From Tabrizicola aquatica (GTDB taxonomy: Bacteria > Pseudomonadota > Alphaproteobacteria > Rhodobacterales > Rhodobacteraceae), in the NCBI RefSeq assembly GCF_002900975.1, contig NZ_PJON01000001.1:806001-870000 (forward strand): a stretch of 64,000 nt of DNA. The letters run 5' to 3'. Shown here piece by piece: positions 45,384-53,824 of the stretch. Within the stretch, counting starts at the first letter, position 1. Each line of letters opens with the position of its first letter. The notes beneath the pieces were generated by a model that saw only the letters and a program-made list of their open reading frames with translations, was not told the origin of the DNA and made no database searches. The position numbers were made by a program, and so were the translations under genes.

Positions 45384-45529
45384 GCTGGGGTGTCCTTCCT
45401 CGATCATTCGGGCGCCTGGGCGCAATAGTTCGCGAACGCGAAGGCTGTGCCCCGCGCTTTGTCGCGCGCCTTCTAGCAAAGCTTTCCCGCCGGTGTAAGG
45501 GGTAATTCGCGGCCCGCCAAAGGCCGTCG

Positions 45530-45614
45530 TGGTGCGGGTGGAGGGACTTGAACCCCCACGCCTTGCGGCGCCAGAACCTAAATCTGGTGCGTCTGCCAAT
45601 TTCGCCACACCCGC
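45530..45614 (-). tRNA. tRNA-Leu (UAG)
   Basis: On the minus strand: acceptor GCGGGTG/CACCCGC, discriminator A, encoded CCA, anticodon stem CCAGA/TCTGG with loop TTTAGGT (anticodon TAG), long class II variable arm and TTCAAGT T-loop. 85 bases including CCA. It reads CUA/CUG-type leucine codons. tig lies 146 bases downstream. Confidence 0.95.
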
Positions 45615-45790
45615 ACGGGTGCCCTTCTAGCAAAGCCGCGCGCCGGGGGCGAGAGGCAATCGCCGCCGCATTTCTGCCGCAGCCCCCGCCCCATCGCGCC
45701 ACAACTGCCGCGAAAAAAGCAAAGCCGGACCGAAAGCGGGACACAAACCGCCCCTAGTCAAGGTCCAGTGGCAAGGCGTGGGTGGTTACC

Positions 45791-46273
45791 ATGGAAGCAA
45801 CGGCACGGCAGTTCGGGCGGGACGAGGACGGGGTGCAGCCCGTGGGTCTTTTGTCCGGGACGATGGTCCGCACGCTGGACGGCGTCCTCCCGGTCGAGTT
45901 TCTGGAGCCTGGCGACCGTGTCATCACCCGCTCCGGCGCGCGGCGGTTGGGATCGGTGTCGGTCTCCAAGCGCCGGGCCTTGGCGGTGGTGCGCTTCTCG
46001 GCCTCGACCCTGGGCCATGACCGGCCGGAACAGGACCTCCTGGTCGCCCCCGGCACCCCTATCGTGATCCGCGATTGGCGCGCGATGGCGGTCTATGGCA
46101 CGCCCGTCGCCGTCCTGCCGGCCGAGCGTCTGGCCGATGGCGATCTGGTGCGGCTGGAAGTCCTGGCCGAGGCCCGCATCTTCACCCTGCGCTTCGCCGA
46201 GGATGAGGTGATCTGGGCCGAAGGTCTGGAAATCGCCTGCCCGGCGATGGAGACGGAAACCACCGCGCCCTAA
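45791..46273 (+). CDS. Hint (hedgehog/intein) domain-like protein lacking the catalytic Cys
   Basis: A 160-residue protein with the Hint fold signature GLLSGTMVRTLDGVLPVEFLEPGDRVITR, and the later block VAPGTPIVIRDWRAMA. In self-processing Hint domains the first residue is Cys (or Ser); here that position is Gly, so autocleavage looks lost. Such short Hint proteins are common in Rhodobacteraceae and their job is unknown. ATG 45791 is used; an ATG nine bases earlier is equally possible. It overlaps the convergent LysR gene by four bases. Confidence 0.75.
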   Translation: MEATARQFGRDEDGVQPVGLLSGTMVRTLDGVLPVEFLEPGDRVITRSGARRLGSVSVSKRRALAVVRFSASTLGHDRPEQDLLVAPGTPIVIRDWRAMAVYGTPVAVLPAERLADGDLVRLEVLAEARIFTLRFAEDEVIWAEGLEIACPAMETETTAP

Positions 46274-47220
46274 CGTCCCCAGACCACGGCATTCTCGTGC
46301 CGCTTGATCAGGTGCTTCAGGTCCTCGAACGCCGTCGTGATGTGCAGCGCAAAGCGGTCCGCCGCCTGTGACCGCGCGCTGCCCGACCGGCGCAGGATGC
46401 CAAGGCTGCGGTTCGGCTGCGGGATGTCCAGCGGCAGGACGGCGATCCGATTCTCTTTCCTCTGCGCAAAGACGACCGAGAACGGCAGCACCGCCAGCGC
46501 ATTCGTTTCGGCCATGTAGTTGATCACGCTCATCAGGCTGCCGCCGGAATAGCGGATCGTCACCTCGGACATGCCGATGGTCAGCAGGATCGAGTGCAGG
46601 TCCGACATCAGCGGCGACCCGGGCAGCGGCGCGACCCAAGGGTAATCGGTCAGGTCCGACATTTGCAGCCGCCGCTTGCGCAGCAAGGGATGGCCGGTGC
46701 GGCAGGCCACGATATTGCGGCCGGGCAGGATTTCCAGAAACTCGAACCCTGGCCCCGCCTCGATCAGGCCCATCGGCACGATGCCCAGGTCGATCAGGTC
46801 ATCTTCCAGCGCCGCCGCCAGGTCCGGCAGGTTGCCATAGCTTTGCTGGACCGTCACATCCGGCTCGATGTTCTGAAAGTCGGCGATCATCCGGCTGATC
46901 ATCGCATCCATGAAGAAGGGCACGCCCCCCACCCGCACCAACCCCTTGGTGCCGGACAGGAACCCCTTGACCGTATCCGTCGCCCGGCGTGAGGCCGCCA
47001 GCATCGCCCGCCCATGCGCCGCAAGCTGCGCCGCCAGCGGCGTCGGCTGCAACGGCCGCTTGCCCTTGATGAACAGGGGCTGGCCGATCCGCGCCTCCAG
47101 CATCGCCAATGACCGGCTGACCGCCGGCTGGGTCTGGCCCAAAGCCTGCGCGCCACCGCTGATCGTACCGGCGTCCAGCACCGCCGCCAATTGCATGAGA
47201 TGGGATTCGTTCAATTTCAT
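46270..47220 (-). CDS. LysR-family regulator next to the catabolic block
   Basis: A 316-residue LysR protein: MKLNESHLMQLAAVLDAGTI, with helix-turn-helix GGAQALGQTQPAVSRSLAML, and the effector domain after about residue 90. Start 47220 is the family start. It lies head-to-head with the intradiol dioxygenase gene 57 bases away, so it is the natural candidate to control the whole degradative run. Effector would be an aromatic or muconate-type acid by analogy with CatR/CbnR. Confidence 0.9.
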   Translation of the reverse strand: MKLNESHLMQLAAVLDAGTISGGAQALGQTQPAVSRSLAMLEARIGQPLFIKGKRPLQPTPLAAQLAAHGRAMLAASRRATDTVKGFLSGTKGLVRVGGVPFFMDAMISRMIADFQNIEPDVTVQQSYGNLPDLAAALEDDLIDLGIVPMGLIEAGPGFEFLEILPGRNIVACRTGHPLLRKRRLQMSDLTDYPWVAPLPGSPLMSDLHSILLTIGMSEVTIRYSGGSLMSVINYMAETNALAVLPFSVVFAQRKENRIAVLPLDIPQPNRSLGILRRSGSARSQAADRFALHITTAFEDLKHLIKRHENAVVWGR

Positions 47221-47277
47221 ACCAGGATGATATAGTAGCCCGCGCAATTTTCATTCAACAACCTGCATCCCGGCCGC

Positions 47278-48213
47278 ATGTTTCTTCCTGCGGGAGGGGA
47301 GGCCCGCGCCAGGATGGACGGAACCGCACCCGAAACAGCGCAAAAGGACGTGCTGGGCGAGATCGGCCAGCGCCTTGCGGCCAGTTCCGGCGCCAGGTCC
47401 GACGGGCGCCTTGGCGCGGCCTTCCTGGCGATCATCGCCCGGGTGCATCAACTGGTGGACGAGTTGCAGCCCTCGGCGGCGGAGTTCCAGGCGGTCGTCG
47501 ATTTCCTGACCGAGATCGGCCATGCCTCGGACGCGCGGCGGCAGGAATGGGTGCTGCTGGCCGATGTGATCGGCGTCTCGACCCGGGTCGAGGAGTTGAA
47601 CACCCCCTGCCCCGAAGGTGCGACCCCCATCACCCTGCCCGGCCCCTTCTGGCGCGATGACGTGCCGGAACTGCCGCCCGGCGCCGACCTGTCGCGCGAC
47701 GGGGTGGGCGAGGCGATGGCGGTTTCGCTCCACGTCACCGACCTTGCCGGCGCGCCCATTGCCGGGGCGCTGGTGGATGTCTGGCAGGCCAACGCGCACG
47801 GGCTTTACGAAAACCAGGACCCTGACCTGCAGCCCGAATTCAACCTGCGCGGCCGGATGCGTGCGGATGCCGATGGCCGGCTGCAGTTCCGCACGGTGAA
47901 GCCGCGCGGCTACTTCCTGCCCGAGGACGGCCCCGTCGGCCGCCTGCTGAACGCGCTGGGGCTGCGGCTGGAGCGCCCCGCGCATGTGCATTTCAAGGTG
48001 ACCGCCCCCGGCTTTCGCACGCTGGTCACCCATGTTTTCGACCGGGACGACCCGGCGATCGGCCGCGACGCGCTCTTTGGCGTGCGGCCCGAACTTCTGG
48101 CCCAGTTTCGCGCCCTGCCACCCGGGTCGGCCGCGAAACATGCGCTGGATCTGACTTTGGTCCTTGTCCGCGATGGCCACGCGGGCGGGGCGACCCCTGA
48201 AACCCTCTCTTGA
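47278..48213 (+). CDS. Intradiol ring-cleavage dioxygenase (hydroxyquinol/catechol 1,2-dioxygenase type), copy 1
   Basis: A 311-residue non-haem Fe(III) dioxygenase that cleaves a dihydroxylated or trihydroxylated ring between its hydroxyls. Fe ligands appear as Tyr177 (AHGLYENQD), Tyr212 (PRGYFLPEDG), His236 and His238 (RPAHVHFKV). The N-terminal dioxygenase-N helical domain is present. ATG 47278 has a weak ribosome site; ATG 47314 would give 299 residues. It is divergent from copy 2 at 58086, so it may accept a different substrate. First gene of the block. Confidence 0.88.
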   Translation: MFLPAGGEARARMDGTAPETAQKDVLGEIGQRLAASSGARSDGRLGAAFLAIIARVHQLVDELQPSAAEFQAVVDFLTEIGHASDARRQEWVLLADVIGVSTRVEELNTPCPEGATPITLPGPFWRDDVPELPPGADLSRDGVGEAMAVSLHVTDLAGAPIAGALVDVWQANAHGLYENQDPDLQPEFNLRGRMRADADGRLQFRTVKPRGYFLPEDGPVGRLLNALGLRLERPAHVHFKVTAPGFRTLVTHVFDRDDPAIGRDALFGVRPELLAQFRALPPGSAAKHALDLTLVLVRDGHAGGATPETLS

Positions 48214-48224
48214 AAGGACACCAG

Positions 48225-49190
48225 ATGGCCAAGGCACTTGTCAGCGGCTACCACCACCTCACCCTGTCCACCGACGGCGCGCAGGAGGATTTCGACTTCT
48301 ACACCAAGACGCTGGGTCTCTACTCGATCAAGCGCACCGTGCTGTTCGACGGGACGATCCCGGTCTACCACCTCTACTACGGCTCCAAGCATGGTGAGGC
48401 GTCGACCATCATCACCACCTTCCCGTTCCGCAAGCCCGCGATCTACGGCCGGCGCGGGACGAACCAAAGCCGGACGATCATGCAGTCGATCCCGGTCGGG
48501 TCTTCGGACTACTGGGTCGACCGGCTGAATGGCAAGGGCGTCCCCGCGACCAAGACGACCCGCTTTGGCCTGACCCGCGTGGTCTTTGCCCATACCTGCG
48601 GCATCCCGCACGAACTGGTGGAAAACCCCGCCGATACCCGCCCCGCCATCGTGAACCCGGCGCAGGGCACCACCGAACAGACCGCCATCCGTGGCATCTA
48701 CGGCGGCGGCATTGCGGTGTTCGACCTGGATTCGATGAACGAATTCGTCGAAGGCGGCGTGGGTCTGACGCTTGAGGCCAAGACCGACGAAGGCCGGATG
48801 TACTCCGTCCCCGACAACCTAGGCCCCCATTCCGTGGTCGAGATCCTGGAGGACCGCACCTCCAAGCAGGGCACCTGGATGCTGGCGGGCGGCACCATCC
48901 ACCACATGGCGCTGAACACCGGGAACGAGGAAAACCAGTACGCCCTGAAGGCGCGGCTGGAAGGCATGGGCTTCACCGACGTCTCGGAACAGAAGGACCG
49001 CAACTACTTCAAGTCGATGTATGTGCGCTCCCCCGGCGGTGCCCTGTTCGAAATCGCCTGGACCGTGCCGGAAGGCTGGGCCAAGGACGAAGCACCCGAT
49101 GCCATCGGCAAGTCGCTGGTGTTCCCGCCGTGGTTCGAGGATCGGCGCGCCGAACTGATGCAGGGCCTGGAAGAGGCCGCGTTCCAGTGA
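48225..49190 (+). CDS. VOC-superfamily ring-cleaving dioxygenase (MhqA/MhqO-like)
   Basis: A 321-residue protein of two vicinal-oxygen-chelate modules, resembling hydroquinone-type ring-cleaving dioxygenases (MhqE/MhqO of Bacillus). Candidate metal ligands are His10 or His11 (SGYHHLTLST), His in the second module (GGTIHHMALN) and Glu in GGALFEIAW. It cleaves or detoxifies quinol-type compounds in characterised relatives. GAAAGGAC precedes ATG 48225, 12 bases after the intradiol gene, and its stop overlaps the hydrolase start. Confidence 0.88.
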   Translation: MAKALVSGYHHLTLSTDGAQEDFDFYTKTLGLYSIKRTVLFDGTIPVYHLYYGSKHGEASTIITTFPFRKPAIYGRRGTNQSRTIMQSIPVGSSDYWVDRLNGKGVPATKTTRFGLTRVVFAHTCGIPHELVENPADTRPAIVNPAQGTTEQTAIRGIYGGGIAVFDLDSMNEFVEGGVGLTLEAKTDEGRMYSVPDNLGPHSVVEILEDRTSKQGTWMLAGGTIHHMALNTGNEENQYALKARLEGMGFTDVSEQKDRNYFKSMYVRSPGGALFEIAWTVPEGWAKDEAPDAIGKSLVFPPWFEDRRAELMQGLEEAAFQ

Positions 49191-49837
49191 CGCTTGACCT
49201 GCTGCATACCGGCACGGCCCTGGACAAGGCGCAGGTCACCTGCGTCCTCGTCCACGGCCGGGGCCAGTCGCCCGAGGCGATGCTGGACCATGTGGTCCGG
49301 CATCTGCCGCTGGACGGCGTGGCCTGGGTCCTGCCCCGCGCCCCTGGCGGCAGCTGGTATGCGGCCCGCGCCATCGACCCCTTGACCGACGCGACCCTGG
49401 CCGAACTGTCCACGGCGCTGGATGGTCTCGCCCGGATCATCGGCCAGGTCCGGCTGCAATCCGCCCGGCCCGTGGTGCTGGCCGGATTCTCGCAGGGGGC
49501 CTGCCTGTCGCTGGAACACGCCTTCACCGGCCACGACCCGGTTGAGGCCGTACTGGCCTTCACCGGATGCCGCGTTGGCCAGCCCGCCGACGCCCGGCCC
49601 CGTGCCCTGCCCCGCAGCCTGCCGGTCTATCTCTCGGGCGGCGATGCCGACCCCTGGATTCCGGTCTCGGCCTTTGCCGAAGCTGCTGCCGAACTTGGCA
49701 CCCAGGGCGCGGCCCTGCGCGCCGACCTCTTCCCCGGCCGGGGCCACGAAGTCTCGCCCCCCGAACGCGCCATGCTTGCCGCAGTCCTGACCGCCCTCGC
49801 CCAAGACCGCCCCGTCACGCTGGAGGCCCCCCGATGA
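49187..49837 (+). CDS. Alpha/beta hydrolase, phospholipase/carboxylesterase family (MhqD-like)
   Basis: A 216-residue soluble hydrolase. Oxyanion and nucleophile regions: VLVHGRGQSPEAML and LAGFSQGACLS (Ser), the acid in SGGDADPWIP and the base in GRGHEVSPP. It starts with GTG inside the stop of the VOC gene, which indicates tight coupling. In Bacillus the mhqE-mhqD pair has this same gene order; by analogy it may hydrolyse a ring-cleavage product. Also overlaps the next gene by four bases. Confidence 0.88.
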   Translation: MTLDLLHTGTALDKAQVTCVLVHGRGQSPEAMLDHVVRHLPLDGVAWVLPRAPGGSWYAARAIDPLTDATLAELSTALDGLARIIGQVRLQSARPVVLAGFSQGACLSLEHAFTGHDPVEAVLAFTGCRVGQPADARPRALPRSLPVYLSGGDADPWIPVSAFAEAAAELGTQGAALRADLFPGRGHEVSPPERAMLAAVLTALAQDRPVTLEAPR

Positions 49838-50895
49838 CCCGCGCCTTCACCTTTCCCGGCATCACCACCCGCGTTGTCTTTGGCTCTGGCACCATCGCCC
49901 AGACCGCCGACGAACTCGCCCGCCTTGGCCATTCCCGCGCGCTGGTCCTCTCGACCCCGAACCAGGAGGACGACGCCCAAACCCTCGCCGACCGGCTGGG
50001 CGACAAGGCCGCCGGCGTCTTTGCCGGGGCGGCCATGCACACCCCGGTCGAGGTGACGGAACAGGCCGTCCAAGCCTTTCGTGCCATGGAGGCCGATTGC
50101 GTGATCTCCCTTGGCGGCGGCTCCACCACCGGCCTTGGCAAGGCCATCGCCGTCCGCACCGGCGCCGACCAGATCGCCATCCCGACGACCTATGCCGGCT
50201 CCGAGATGACCGACATCCTGGGCGAAACCGCCGGGGGCGAGAAGACCACCCGCCGTGACCCCGCGATCCGGCCCGAGGTGGTGATCTACGACGTCGACCT
50301 GACCCTGACCCTGCCGGTCGGCCTGACCGTCACGTCCGCCCTGAACGCAATCGCCCACGCGATGGAGGGCTTCTATGCCCCCGACCGCAATCCGGTGATC
50401 GAAGCCTTGTGCCGCGACGCCATGCGCGCCTTCAAGACGGCGATCCCCCGTCTGGTGCAAGACCCCACCGACCGCGACGCGCGGGCCGAGGCGCTTTTCG
50501 CCGCATGGTGCTGCTCTACCACGCTTGGCCAGGTTACCATGGCGCTGCACCACAAGCTCGCGCATGTCCTTGGCGGCAGTTTCGGGATGCCCCATGCCGA
50601 GACGCACGCCGTCCTGCTGCCCCATACCACCGCCTTCAATGCCGTGGCCGTCCCCGACCTTCTGGCCCCTATCGCCGAGGTGTTCGGCACGCCCACCGGC
50701 GCGGGCCTTTGGGACTTTGCCAAGGCGACCGGCGCGCCCCTGCGTCTGGCCGACCTGGGCCTGGCCGAGGCCGACCTGCCCCGCGCCGCTGAAATCGCGA
50801 TGAAGAACAGATACTGGAACCCGCGCCCCTTCACCGAAGCCGACATCCGCAACCTCTTGCAGGCGGCCTTCACCGGCACACGCCCCGCAAGCTGA
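49834..50895 (+). CDS. Maleylacetate reductase
   Basis: A 353-residue group III iron-type alcohol dehydrogenase that reduces maleylacetate to 3-oxoadipate with NAD(P)H, the last enzyme of hydroxyquinol and chlorocatechol pathways. It contains SLGGGSTTGLGKAIA (nucleotide loop), IPTTYAGSEMTDI, NAIAHAMEGFYAPDRNP, and the His-rich HHKLAHVLGGSFGMPHAETH that corresponds to the metal site of the family. Its presence beside hydroxyquinol dioxygenases fixes the pathway logic. Confidence 0.93.
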   Translation: MTRAFTFPGITTRVVFGSGTIAQTADELARLGHSRALVLSTPNQEDDAQTLADRLGDKAAGVFAGAAMHTPVEVTEQAVQAFRAMEADCVISLGGGSTTGLGKAIAVRTGADQIAIPTTYAGSEMTDILGETAGGEKTTRRDPAIRPEVVIYDVDLTLTLPVGLTVTSALNAIAHAMEGFYAPDRNPVIEALCRDAMRAFKTAIPRLVQDPTDRDARAEALFAAWCCSTTLGQVTMALHHKLAHVLGGSFGMPHAETHAVLLPHTTAFNAVAVPDLLAPIAEVFGTPTGAGLWDFAKATGAPLRLADLGLAEADLPRAAEIAMKNRYWNPRPFTEADIRNLLQAAFTGTRPAS

Positions 50896-50913
50896 CATAA
50901 AGGGAGGACTACC

Positions 50914-52188
50914 ATGCTGACCAGACGGAAATTCCTGCGCAACTCCGCCGCGACGGGCCTGACGCTTGCCGCCTCGGGCCTTGCCGCCCCCGCCATCGCG
51001 CAAGGGGCCAAGATCAAGCTGGGCTATGTCAGCCCGCAATCCGGCCCGCTGGCCGGTTTCGCCGAAAGCGACGCCTACAACATCAACGCCTTCCTTGCGA
51101 CCGAGGCCGGCAAGAACTTCGAGGTCATCGTCAAGGACAGCCAGTCCAACCCGAACCGCGCGGCGGAAGTGGCCAAGGAACTGATCGTCGACGACGAAAT
51201 CGACCTGATGCTCGTCGCCTCCACGCCCGAGAATACCAACCCCGTCGCCACCACCTGCGAGGCGGAAGGGATGCCCGTCATCTCGACCAAGGCGCCCTGG
51301 CAGCCCTGGTTCATCGGCCAGCAGGGCAACCCCGGCGACCCGGCATCGTGGAAACCCTTCGACTTCGCCTTCCACTATTTCTGGGGGCTGGAGGATGTGA
51401 TTGCCGTGTTCCTGAACATGTGGAACCAGATCCCCACCAACAAGGCGGTCGGCGGCCTCTTCCCCAATGACGGCGACGGCAATGCCTGGGGTGATCCGAA
51501 CGTGGGCGTCGGCCCCGGCTTCGCGGCGCAGGGCTATACCCTGACCGATCCCGGCCGCTACCAGAACCTGACCGACGATTTCAGCGCCCAGATCAACGCC
51601 TTCAAGGCCGCCAACGCCGAGATCGTGACCGGCGTCGTGATCCCGCCCGACTTCACCACCTTTAGGAACCAGGCGATCCAGCAGGGCTTCAACCCCAAGA
51701 TCATCACCGTCGCCAAGGCCATCCTATTCCCGCAGTCGGTCGAAGCCCTGGGGGAAGCCGGCCACAACCTGTCGTCCGAGGTCTGGTGGTCGAACACCCA
51801 CCCGTTCTCCTCCTCGCTGACCGGCCAGTCGGCGGCGGACCTCGCGGCCGACTTTACCGCCCAGACCCAGCGCCCCTGGACCCAGCCGATCGGCTTCATC
51901 CACTCGCTGTTCGAAGTCGCGACCAACGTGATGGGCCGCGCCTCCGATGTGACCGACCGCGAAGGCGTCGCCGCCGCCATCGCTGCGACCAGCATGGACA
52001 CGATGGTCGGCAAGATTGCCTGGGATGGCGCCGGCCTGCCCCCCTTCGCCGCGACCAACGTCTGCAAGACCCAGCTTGTGGGCGGCCAGTGGCGCCGGGC
52101 CGAGGATGGGAGCTTCAGCCTCGTCGTCGTCGACAACCAGACCGCACCGAACATCCCCACCGGCGGCGTGATGGAAGCCCTGGCCTGA
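50914..52188 (+). CDS. ABC transporter substrate-binding protein (Liv/Peripla_BP_6), Tat-exported
   Basis: A 424-residue periplasmic receptor. The N-terminus MLTRRKFLRNSAATGLTLAA is a twin-arginine signal (RRKFLR) ending in AAPAIAQ. The mature part is the Peripla_BP_6 fold (IKLGYVSPQSGPLAGFAESD, VIVKDSQSNPNRAAEVAKEL). Such receptors also bind aromatic acids. Its own ribosome site AGGGAGGA precedes the ATG. A strong hairpin follows the stop, so this gene may be made in excess over the ATPases. Confidence 0.92.
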   Translation: MLTRRKFLRNSAATGLTLAASGLAAPAIAQGAKIKLGYVSPQSGPLAGFAESDAYNINAFLATEAGKNFEVIVKDSQSNPNRAAEVAKELIVDDEIDLMLVASTPENTNPVATTCEAEGMPVISTKAPWQPWFIGQQGNPGDPASWKPFDFAFHYFWGLEDVIAVFLNMWNQIPTNKAVGGLFPNDGDGNAWGDPNVGVGPGFAAQGYTLTDPGRYQNLTDDFSAQINAFKAANAEIVTGVVIPPDFTTFRNQAIQQGFNPKIITVAKAILFPQSVEALGEAGHNLSSEVWWSNTHPFSSSLTGQSAADLAADFTAQTQRPWTQPIGFIHSLFEVATNVMGRASDVTDREGVAAAIAATSMDTMVGKIAWDGAGLPPFAATNVCKTQLVGGQWRRAEDGSFSLVVVDNQTAPNIPTGGVMEALA

Positions 52189-52194
52189 CACCGC

Positions 52195-52218
52195 GCGCCC
52201 GGCCTTCGGGCCGGGCGC
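52195..52218 (+). terminator. Strong hairpin between receptor and ATPase genes
   Basis: GCGCCCGGCC-TTCG-GGCCGGGCGC is a 10-bp perfect stem with a UUCG loop, followed by CTTTCT. It looks like a partial terminator or a 3' stabiliser of the receptor mRNA, since the ABC genes continue after it. Confidence 0.75.
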
Positions 52219-52234
52219 CTTTCTGGAAAGACCG

Positions 52235-52957
52235 ATGACCGATATCCTGACCCTCTCCGACGTCTCGAAAAGCTTCGGCGCCCTCAAGGTCACCGACAGC
52301 GTCAGCTTTTCCGTGCCCAAGGGCCAGGCGCTTGGCATCATCGGCCCGAACGGCGCGGGGAAATCCACGCTGTTCAACCTGATCACCGGCAATATCGCCC
52401 CCGATACCGGCCGCGTCACCCTGATGGGCCGCGACGTGACCCGCCTGCCCGCGATGGACCGCGTCCGCATGGGCGTCGGCCGCAGCTTCCAGATCCCCCA
52501 GCCGTTCGAGGGCCTGACCGTCTACGAAAACCTCGCCGTCGCCGCCAGTTTCGGCCAGGGCCGGGCCGAGGCGTCCGTCACCGCCGATTGCGTCCAGATC
52601 CTGCAGGATTGCGAGCTTCTGCACCGCGCCAACACCCCCGCCGGCGCCTTGTCCCTTCTCGACCGCAAGCGCCTGGAACTCGCCCGCGCCATGGCCACCG
52701 GGCCCGACCTTCTCCTCCTCGACGAAATTGCCGGCGGCTTGACCGAGGGCGAATGCAAGGCCCTCGTCGCCACGATCAAGGGCCTCCACGCCAAGGGGAT
52801 CACGATCATCTGGATCGAACATGTCCTCCACGCCCTCACCGCCGTGGTCGAACGCCTTCTCGTCCTCGACTTCGGCCGGGTGATCGGCCTGGGCAACCCC
52901 GACACGATCATGGCCTCGAAAGAGGTGCGCGAAATCTATCTGGGGATCGAGGTCTGA
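52235..52957 (+). CDS. ABC transporter ATP-binding protein, LivG-like
   Basis: A 240-residue ATPase. Walker A is GPNGAGKSTLFNLITG, the LivG-type loop GVGRSFQIPQPFEGLTVYEN follows, the signature region is ALSLLDRKRLELARAMATGP and Walker B is LLLLDEIAGGL. The signature lacks the usual LSGG and reads LSLL, a point to check. It pairs with LivF and the two permeases. Confidence 0.92.
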   Translation: MTDILTLSDVSKSFGALKVTDSVSFSVPKGQALGIIGPNGAGKSTLFNLITGNIAPDTGRVTLMGRDVTRLPAMDRVRMGVGRSFQIPQPFEGLTVYENLAVAASFGQGRAEASVTADCVQILQDCELLHRANTPAGALSLLDRKRLELARAMATGPDLLLLDEIAGGLTEGECKALVATIKGLHAKGITIIWIEHVLHALTAVVERLLVLDFGRVIGLGNPDTIMASKEVREIYLGIEV

Positions 52958-53661
52958 TGCTCCTGGAAACCCGCGCCCTCACCGCCGGTTACGGCCAGTT
53001 TAACGCCCTTTTCGGCGTCGATGTCACGCTGGACAAGGCCGAGACCGTCGCCGTCATCGGCGCGAACGGCGCCGGAAAATCGACCCTCTTGCGCTCCATC
53101 ACCGGGGTGCTGCGCAACGCCCCCGACATGGTCCTGCACCGGGGCGACCCCATCGGCGCGCTGCCTGCCCATCTTGTCATGCAGCGCGGCATCGCCATGG
53201 TGCCCGAAGGCCGCAAGCTCTTCCCCTCGCTCACGGTCGAGGAAAACCTGCGCATCGGCGGCCAGGTCCGCCGCGCCCCCGGCCCCTGGACGCTTGACAC
53301 CATCTACGACCTCTTCCCGATCCTGAAGGAAAAGCGCCAGATGCCCGGCACCGCGCTCTCAGGCGGCCAGCAGCAGATGGTCGCCATCGGCCGCGCCCTG
53401 ATGTCGAACCCCGAGGTCCTTCTCTGCGATGAGATCAGCCTCGGCCTCGCCCCCGTGGTGATCCGCGACATCTACGCCGCCATGCCCCGGATCAAGGACC
53501 AAGGCACCGCCATCATCGTGGTCGAACAGGACATCGGCCGCGCGCTTGCCGTCTCGGACCGCGTCTACTGCATGATGGAGGGTCGCGTCACCCTGACCGC
53601 CCGCGCCGCCGAGGTCAGCCGCAGCGCCATCCACGCCGCCTATTTCGGAGAAGCGGCATGA
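52957..53661 (+). CDS. ABC transporter ATP-binding protein, LivF-like
   Basis: A 234-residue ATPase with Walker A GANGAGKSTLLRSITG, VMQRGIAMVPEGRKLFPSLT (typical LivF), the signature ALSGGQQQMVAIGRAL, and Walker B VLLCDEISLGLAPVV. Its ATG overlaps the stop of the LivG gene by one base. Confidence 0.93.
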   Translation: MLLETRALTAGYGQFNALFGVDVTLDKAETVAVIGANGAGKSTLLRSITGVLRNAPDMVLHRGDPIGALPAHLVMQRGIAMVPEGRKLFPSLTVEENLRIGGQVRRAPGPWTLDTIYDLFPILKEKRQMPGTALSGGQQQMVAIGRALMSNPEVLLCDEISLGLAPVVIRDIYAAMPRIKDQGTAIIVVEQDIGRALAVSDRVYCMMEGRVTLTARAAEVSRSAIHAAYFGEAA

Positions 53662-53703
53662 CCCTGCCAGCCTTTCACATTTGCCCAAATATCCTCCGGG
53701 GGT

Positions 53704-53724
53704 TTGGGGGTGGAAAACCCCCAA
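53704..53724 (+). terminator. Hairpin between LivF- and LivH-like genes
   Basis: TTGGGGG-TGGAAAA-CCCCCAA, a 7-bp perfect stem inside a 163-base gap, preceded by ATATCCTCCGGGGG. A second GC-rich hairpin (TGCGCG...CGCGCA near 53735-53755) follows. The gap is long for an operon, so it may attenuate or hold a small repeat. Confidence 0.6.
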
Positions 53725-53824
53725 CGACCGAGCCGTTGCGCGCCCTTCGCGCGCACAAGGCGAGACAAAAGATGTGCGCGGAACGCGCTCGATTTACCAA
53801 CCGCCCCAACCCGAAAGACGCGCG

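Noticed and set aside
45384-45529. Possible terminator between tRNA-Leu and tig
   Set aside because: The GGCC/GGCC pairing seen is short and lacks a T-run, so I did not list it.
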